Of a stretch of 64,000 bases of DNA, positions 60,950 to 64,000 are shown piece after piece (within the stretch, counting starts at the first letter, position 1; every line of letters begins with the position of its first letter). Under the pieces are notes generated by a model. It ran no database searches. It was not told the origin of the DNA and worked only from the letters and a program-made list of their open reading frames with translations. The position numbers were made by a program, and so were the translations under genes. Origin of the DNA: QPIN01 sp965224575 (GTDB taxonomy: Bacteria; Pseudomonadota; Gammaproteobacteria; Methylococcales; Methylomonadaceae). The stretch covers positions 1,426,001-1,490,000 of the forward strand of contig CBDCZQ010000006.1 of NCBI GenBank assembly GCA_965224575.1. Direction: 5' to 3'.

Positions 60950-62593
60950 TTAATAGACTGCTTCTTTAAAGGGAGTGATGCCGATACGTTCGACGGTATC
61001 TAGAAATATTTCAGCATCATATCTCTGTTTAATATAAACATCCAATATGGTTGTGATAGCGTTGGTGATTTGGTCTTTTGCAACGGCAGGGCCTAGTCTT
61101 TTTCCAATGGCCGCTTTATTTTCAGATGAGCCACCCAGTGTAAGTTGGTACCATTCAACGCCTTTTTTATCGACACCTAAAATGCCAATATGACCCACAC
61201 TTTGATGCGCGCAACCATTCATGCAGCCAGACATATTGATTTTTAAATCACCTACATCGTGAATATAGTCCAAATCATCTAATGCTTCGTTAATTTCTTT
61301 GGCAATACTAATCGAACTCGCATTTGCAAGTGCGCAGAATTCTAAACCAGGGCAGCAAATCATATCTGTTGCAGTGCCAATATTAGGCGTTGCCAGTGAT
61401 AATATTTTGAGTTTTTCCCAAAGGCCAAATAAGTCAGCATGTTTTACATCAGCAAGAACCAGGTTTTGTCTATGGGTCGTTCTGACTTCTCCAAAACTGT
61501 ATTGGTCGGCTAGTTCAGCAACAGAATCCAGTTGTTCAGATGTAATGTCACCCGGAGGTGTGTCAGGTGCTTTTAATGATAAATAAACTGCACGGTAGCC
61601 AAGTGTTTTGTGTTTCTCAGTATTATGCTTTATCCATATTGAAAAACTAGAGTTTTGTCCTTTTTTTGATTCAAAACTAGTATCCAGATTGGCTTTTTCT
61701 TCATAGTTTGGCAAAGTAAAGTGAGCTTGAATATCTTTAATGTGTTCCTCACTTAGCTCCATACCCGTTTTTATTTGTTGCCATTCAGCTTCAACCCATT
61801 CGGTCATTTTTTGTATGCCACTTTCTCTGACAAGAATTTTGATGCGAGCTTTATACTTATTGTCACGTCGACCATTAAGATTGTATACGCGGACAATGGC
61901 CTCTAAATACGATAATAAATGTTTTCTTTCTAAAAATGGCCTGATAACTTTGCCTATAATAGGGGTTCGACCTAAACCGCCGCCAACTAATACTCTAAAG
62001 CCTATTTCACCAGCGCTATTTTTAATGATGTGTAGGCCAATATCATGGAGTTGGGTTGCTGCTCTGTCTTGCTCAGATCCACTGACAGCAATTTTAAATT
62101 TACGAGGTAGGTAAGCAAATTCAGGGTGCAGGGTGGTCCATTGACGAATAATCTCGCAGTAAGGGCGTGGATCTTCAATTTCATCAATACACACGCCAGC
62201 TAGATGATCTGTTGTGGTATTTCTTAAACAATTACCGCTGGTTTGAATGGCATGCATTTGAACGCTAGCTAAGTCAGCAAGAATATCAGGTACATTTTTT
62301 AATTCAGGCCAATTGAACTGGATGTTCTGTCTTGTCGTGATATGCGCATAACTTTTGTCATATTTTTTGGCTACATGAGCTAGCATTCGGAGTTGCTTTG
62401 ATGAGAGTAAGCCGTATGGGCCAGCAACCCGTAGCATAGGTGCATGGGTTTGAATATATAAGCCGTTCATCAAGCGTAATGCGCGAAATTCATCTTCACC
62501 AAGTTCGCCATTTAGGTAGCGCTCAGTTTGTCCTCTAAATTGACTGACTCGTTCGTTTAGTAGGGTTTGGTCATCGTTATTATATTGATACAT
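60950..62593 (-). CDS. cysI: Sulfite/nitrite reductase hemoprotein (CysI type)
   Basis: 547 residues with two ferredoxin-like/siroheme halves. The [4Fe-4S]-siroheme ligands are CPGLEFC and CMNGC, and NIQFNWPELKNVPDIL, SGNCLRNTTTDHLAGV and TTHRQNLVLADV are typical of the beta-subunit. It reduces sulfite to sulfide for cysteine synthesis. The flavoprotein partner (cysJ) is not here; many bacteria with the CysI-DUF934 pair use ferredoxin instead, but that is inference. It is divergent from the nhaD gene. Confidence 0.93.
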   Translation of the reverse strand: MYQYNNDDQTLLNERVSQFRGQTERYLNGELGEDEFRALRLMNGLYIQTHAPMLRVAGPYGLLSSKQLRMLAHVAKKYDKSYAHITTRQNIQFNWPELKNVPDILADLASVQMHAIQTSGNCLRNTTTDHLAGVCIDEIEDPRPYCEIIRQWTTLHPEFAYLPRKFKIAVSGSEQDRAATQLHDIGLHIIKNSAGEIGFRVLVGGGLGRTPIIGKVIRPFLERKHLLSYLEAIVRVYNLNGRRDNKYKARIKILVRESGIQKMTEWVEAEWQQIKTGMELSEEHIKDIQAHFTLPNYEEKANLDTSFESKKGQNSSFSIWIKHNTEKHKTLGYRAVYLSLKAPDTPPGDITSEQLDSVAELADQYSFGEVRTTHRQNLVLADVKHADLFGLWEKLKILSLATPNIGTATDMICCPGLEFCALANASSISIAKEINEALDDLDYIHDVGDLKINMSGCMNGCAHQSVGHIGILGVDKKGVEWYQLTLGGSSENKAAIGKRLGPAVAKDQITNAITTILDVYIKQRYDAEIFLDTVERIGITPFKEAVY

Positions 62594-62737
62594 TAATCAA
62601 GCTAAGTTAGTTTCAAGCAAAAATCAGAACCTTTAATCATATACTGAGATCGTTTAAATGACAAAGAATATTATATGGTGCTATTATTATGAGTTGATAG
62701 TCATAATTATAATGGGTTCTAGAGCGAGGGGGTTGTT

Positions 62738-64000
62738 TTGTTACGTTTGTTATTGATGTTTGCCGGTCTACTATTTTTGCCTGAAATGGCAATGGCTGAA
62801 GAGTATAAAGAGGACTTTACTAATTTAGGTCTTACGGGAACAGAGAGAGGTCTTTATACAGTTCTGATTTTTATTATCGCATACGGCTTTGTTATGGCTG
62901 AAGAATTTACTGGTTTGCGTAAGTCCAAACCGGTTATTTTAGCAGCTGGAATAATCTGGGCTCATGCTGCTATTTTGGCGAGAGATGCAGGTGTTTCTGT
63001 AGAACAATTGCATGAAGCTTTTGAATATAATTTGGCTGAATTTGCTGCTTTGATGCTGTTTTTGTTGGTTGCAATGACTTATATCAATGCGATGGCAGAG
63101 CGTAATGTATTTGAGGTGTTAAGGTCATGGATGATTAGAAAAAAGTTTAGTTATAAGCAACTTTTTTGGGTAACAGGCATTATTACCTTCTTTTTATCTT
63201 CGGTTGCGGATAATCTGACTTCTGCTTTGCTAGTAGGTGCAGTAGTGATGGCAGTTGGTAAAGGCAACGATAAATTTGTCGCTATTGGGTTGGTGAATTT
63301 GGTAGTAGCCGCAAATGCAGGGGGTGCATTTAGTCCTTTTGGAGATATTACAACCTTGATGGTCTGGCAAGCTGGATATGCTGAGTTTTTTGACTTTTTT
63401 GCATTATTCATTCCTTCAGTTGTGAATTATGTTGTGCCTGCTGTCTTTATGTATATGGCAGTGCCGGATGAGCAGCCCGCTGCGACAAAGGAAGATGTTG
63501 CCGTACTAAAGCCAGGAGCAATACAGGTCTGTGGTTTGTTTTTATTAACGATTGTAACTGCAGTAAGTTTTAAACAATTCTTACATTTGCCACCATTTAT
63601 GGGGATGATGGTGGGGTTGTCTGTATTAATGATATATGGCTTTAGTATTAACAAGCTGTATCAAGAAAAATTTGATATTTTTGATAAAGTGCGTGACGCT
63701 GAATGGGATACATTATTTTTCTTCTTCGGTGTTGTATTTGCTGTGGGTGGTTTAGGATATATTGGTTATCTGGAGTTACTATCAGGTGCGATGTATGATG
63801 GTCTGGGCGATACAACGGCGAACATTCTTGTCGGGATTATCTCAGCTATTGTCGATAATATTCCGGTGATGTTTGCAGTTTTGAATATGAACTTGGATAT
63901 GGATTTATATCAATGGTTGCTGGCTACATTAACCGCGGGCACAGGTGGTTCCTTGTTATCTGTAGGGTCTGCTGCTGGTGTTGCATTAATGGGAACATCT
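62738..64000 (+). CDS. nhaD: NhaD-type sodium/proton antiporter, 3' end outside window
   Basis: The frame runs to the window end. A TTG at 62738 is the best start: GAGGGGG lies five bases upstream, and the N-terminus LLRLLLMFAGLLFLPEMAMA reads as a signal-like or first helix; ATG 62756 and ATG 62786 are alternatives. About 420 residues with repeated hydrophobic segments and the ion-transporter motifs SSVADNLTSALLVG, AANAGGAFSPFGD and SAIVDNIPVMFAVLNM identify the NhaD family, which exports sodium in exchange for protons in saline or alkaline settings. Confidence 0.88.
   Translation, partial: MLRLLLMFAGLLFLPEMAMAEEYKEDFTNLGLTGTERGLYTVLIFIIAYGFVMAEEFTGLRKSKPVILAAGIIWAHAAILARDAGVSVEQLHEAFEYNLAEFAALMLFLLVAMTYINAMAERNVFEVLRSWMIRKKFSYKQLFWVTGIITFFLSSVADNLTSALLVGAVVMAVGKGNDKFVAIGLVNLVVAANAGGAFSPFGDITTLMVWQAGYAEFFDFFALFIPSVVNYVVPAVFMYMAVPDEQPAATKEDVAVLKPGAIQVCGLFLLTIVTAVSFKQFLHLPPFMGMMVGLSVLMIYGFSINKLYQEKFDIFDKVRDAEWDTLFFFFGVVFAVGGLGYIGYLELLSGAMYDGLGDTTANILVGIISAIVDNIPVMFAVLNMNLDMDLYQWLLATLTAGTGGSLLSVGSAAGVALMGTS

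Noticed and set aside
62002..62187. Short minus-strand frame inside cysI
   Set aside because: It is an alternative frame of cysI, which is intact and conserved across the same bases.

Overview
The window is AT-rich chromosomal DNA of a gammaproteobacterium. The evidence is a series of gene neighbourhoods conserved in Pseudomonas- and Methylococcales-type genomes: yggS/pilT; asmA-mutY-yggX; rhlB/trxA/rho; pcnB-folK-panB-panC; rpmB-rpmG; gshB-tonB-yqgE-yqgF; gpsA-secB-rhodanese/gpmI-envC-ctpA; and DUF934-cysI. The diheme peroxidase, the DUF934-cysI pair and the secreted repeat proteins would fit a methanotroph or sulfur-metabolising marine lineage, but the sequence alone does not fix the genus. 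No rRNA, tRNA or CRISPR array was seen.

Layout. 1-2.5 kb: a TauE/SafE transporter fragment, yggS and pilT. 2.5-6.5 kb: an RNA repair unit, rtcBA, with a clear sigma-54 promoter and a divergent rtcR activator. 6.5-10 kb: an accessory patch holding a 156-bp MITE, a decayed integron-type integrase, a second palindromic element, and a phosphate transporter gene split by an IS1182/IS5-like insertion sequence. 10-17 kb: a COG3044 ATPase, nudE, an EnvZ/OmpR-like pair with an OmpR-type box, a secreted diheme cytochrome c peroxidase and yrfG. 17-25 kb: rhlB, trxA, rho, yggX, mutY, asmA and a 2-Cys peroxiredoxin. 25-37 kb is the most accessory part: a nested palindrome, an AP2-like protein, a secreted metzincin-like protease, a CHAD-ParA pair, a secreted beta-helix protein with exact 27-residue repeats, and a secreted three-repeat protein broken by a second, identical IS copy. 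37-64 kb: mainly housekeeping genes (malic enzyme, pantothenate synthesis, ribosomal proteins L28/L33, glutathione synthetase, SecB, phosphoglycerate mutase, cell division and protease functions, sulfite reductase, and the start of an NhaD antiporter), with scattered palindromic repeats.

Most notable points. (1) pcnB has no ATG, GTG or TTG ahead of its conserved core, and appears to start at AUU behind a good ribosome binding site, as known for E. coli pcnB. (2) Two genes can be rebuilt exactly across the two IS copies, each copy flanked by a 4-bp target duplication (AATT and AAGT). (3) A family of 156-160 bp palindromic elements has GG...CC ends and TTAA-like flanks, two of them about 96% identical. 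(4) A CHAD protein (a polyphosphate-granule-binding family) is translationally coupled to a ParA ATPase, the best candidate here for a little-described system, possibly one that positions polyphosphate granules. (5) A relic of an integron-like integrase is still readable through stop codons.
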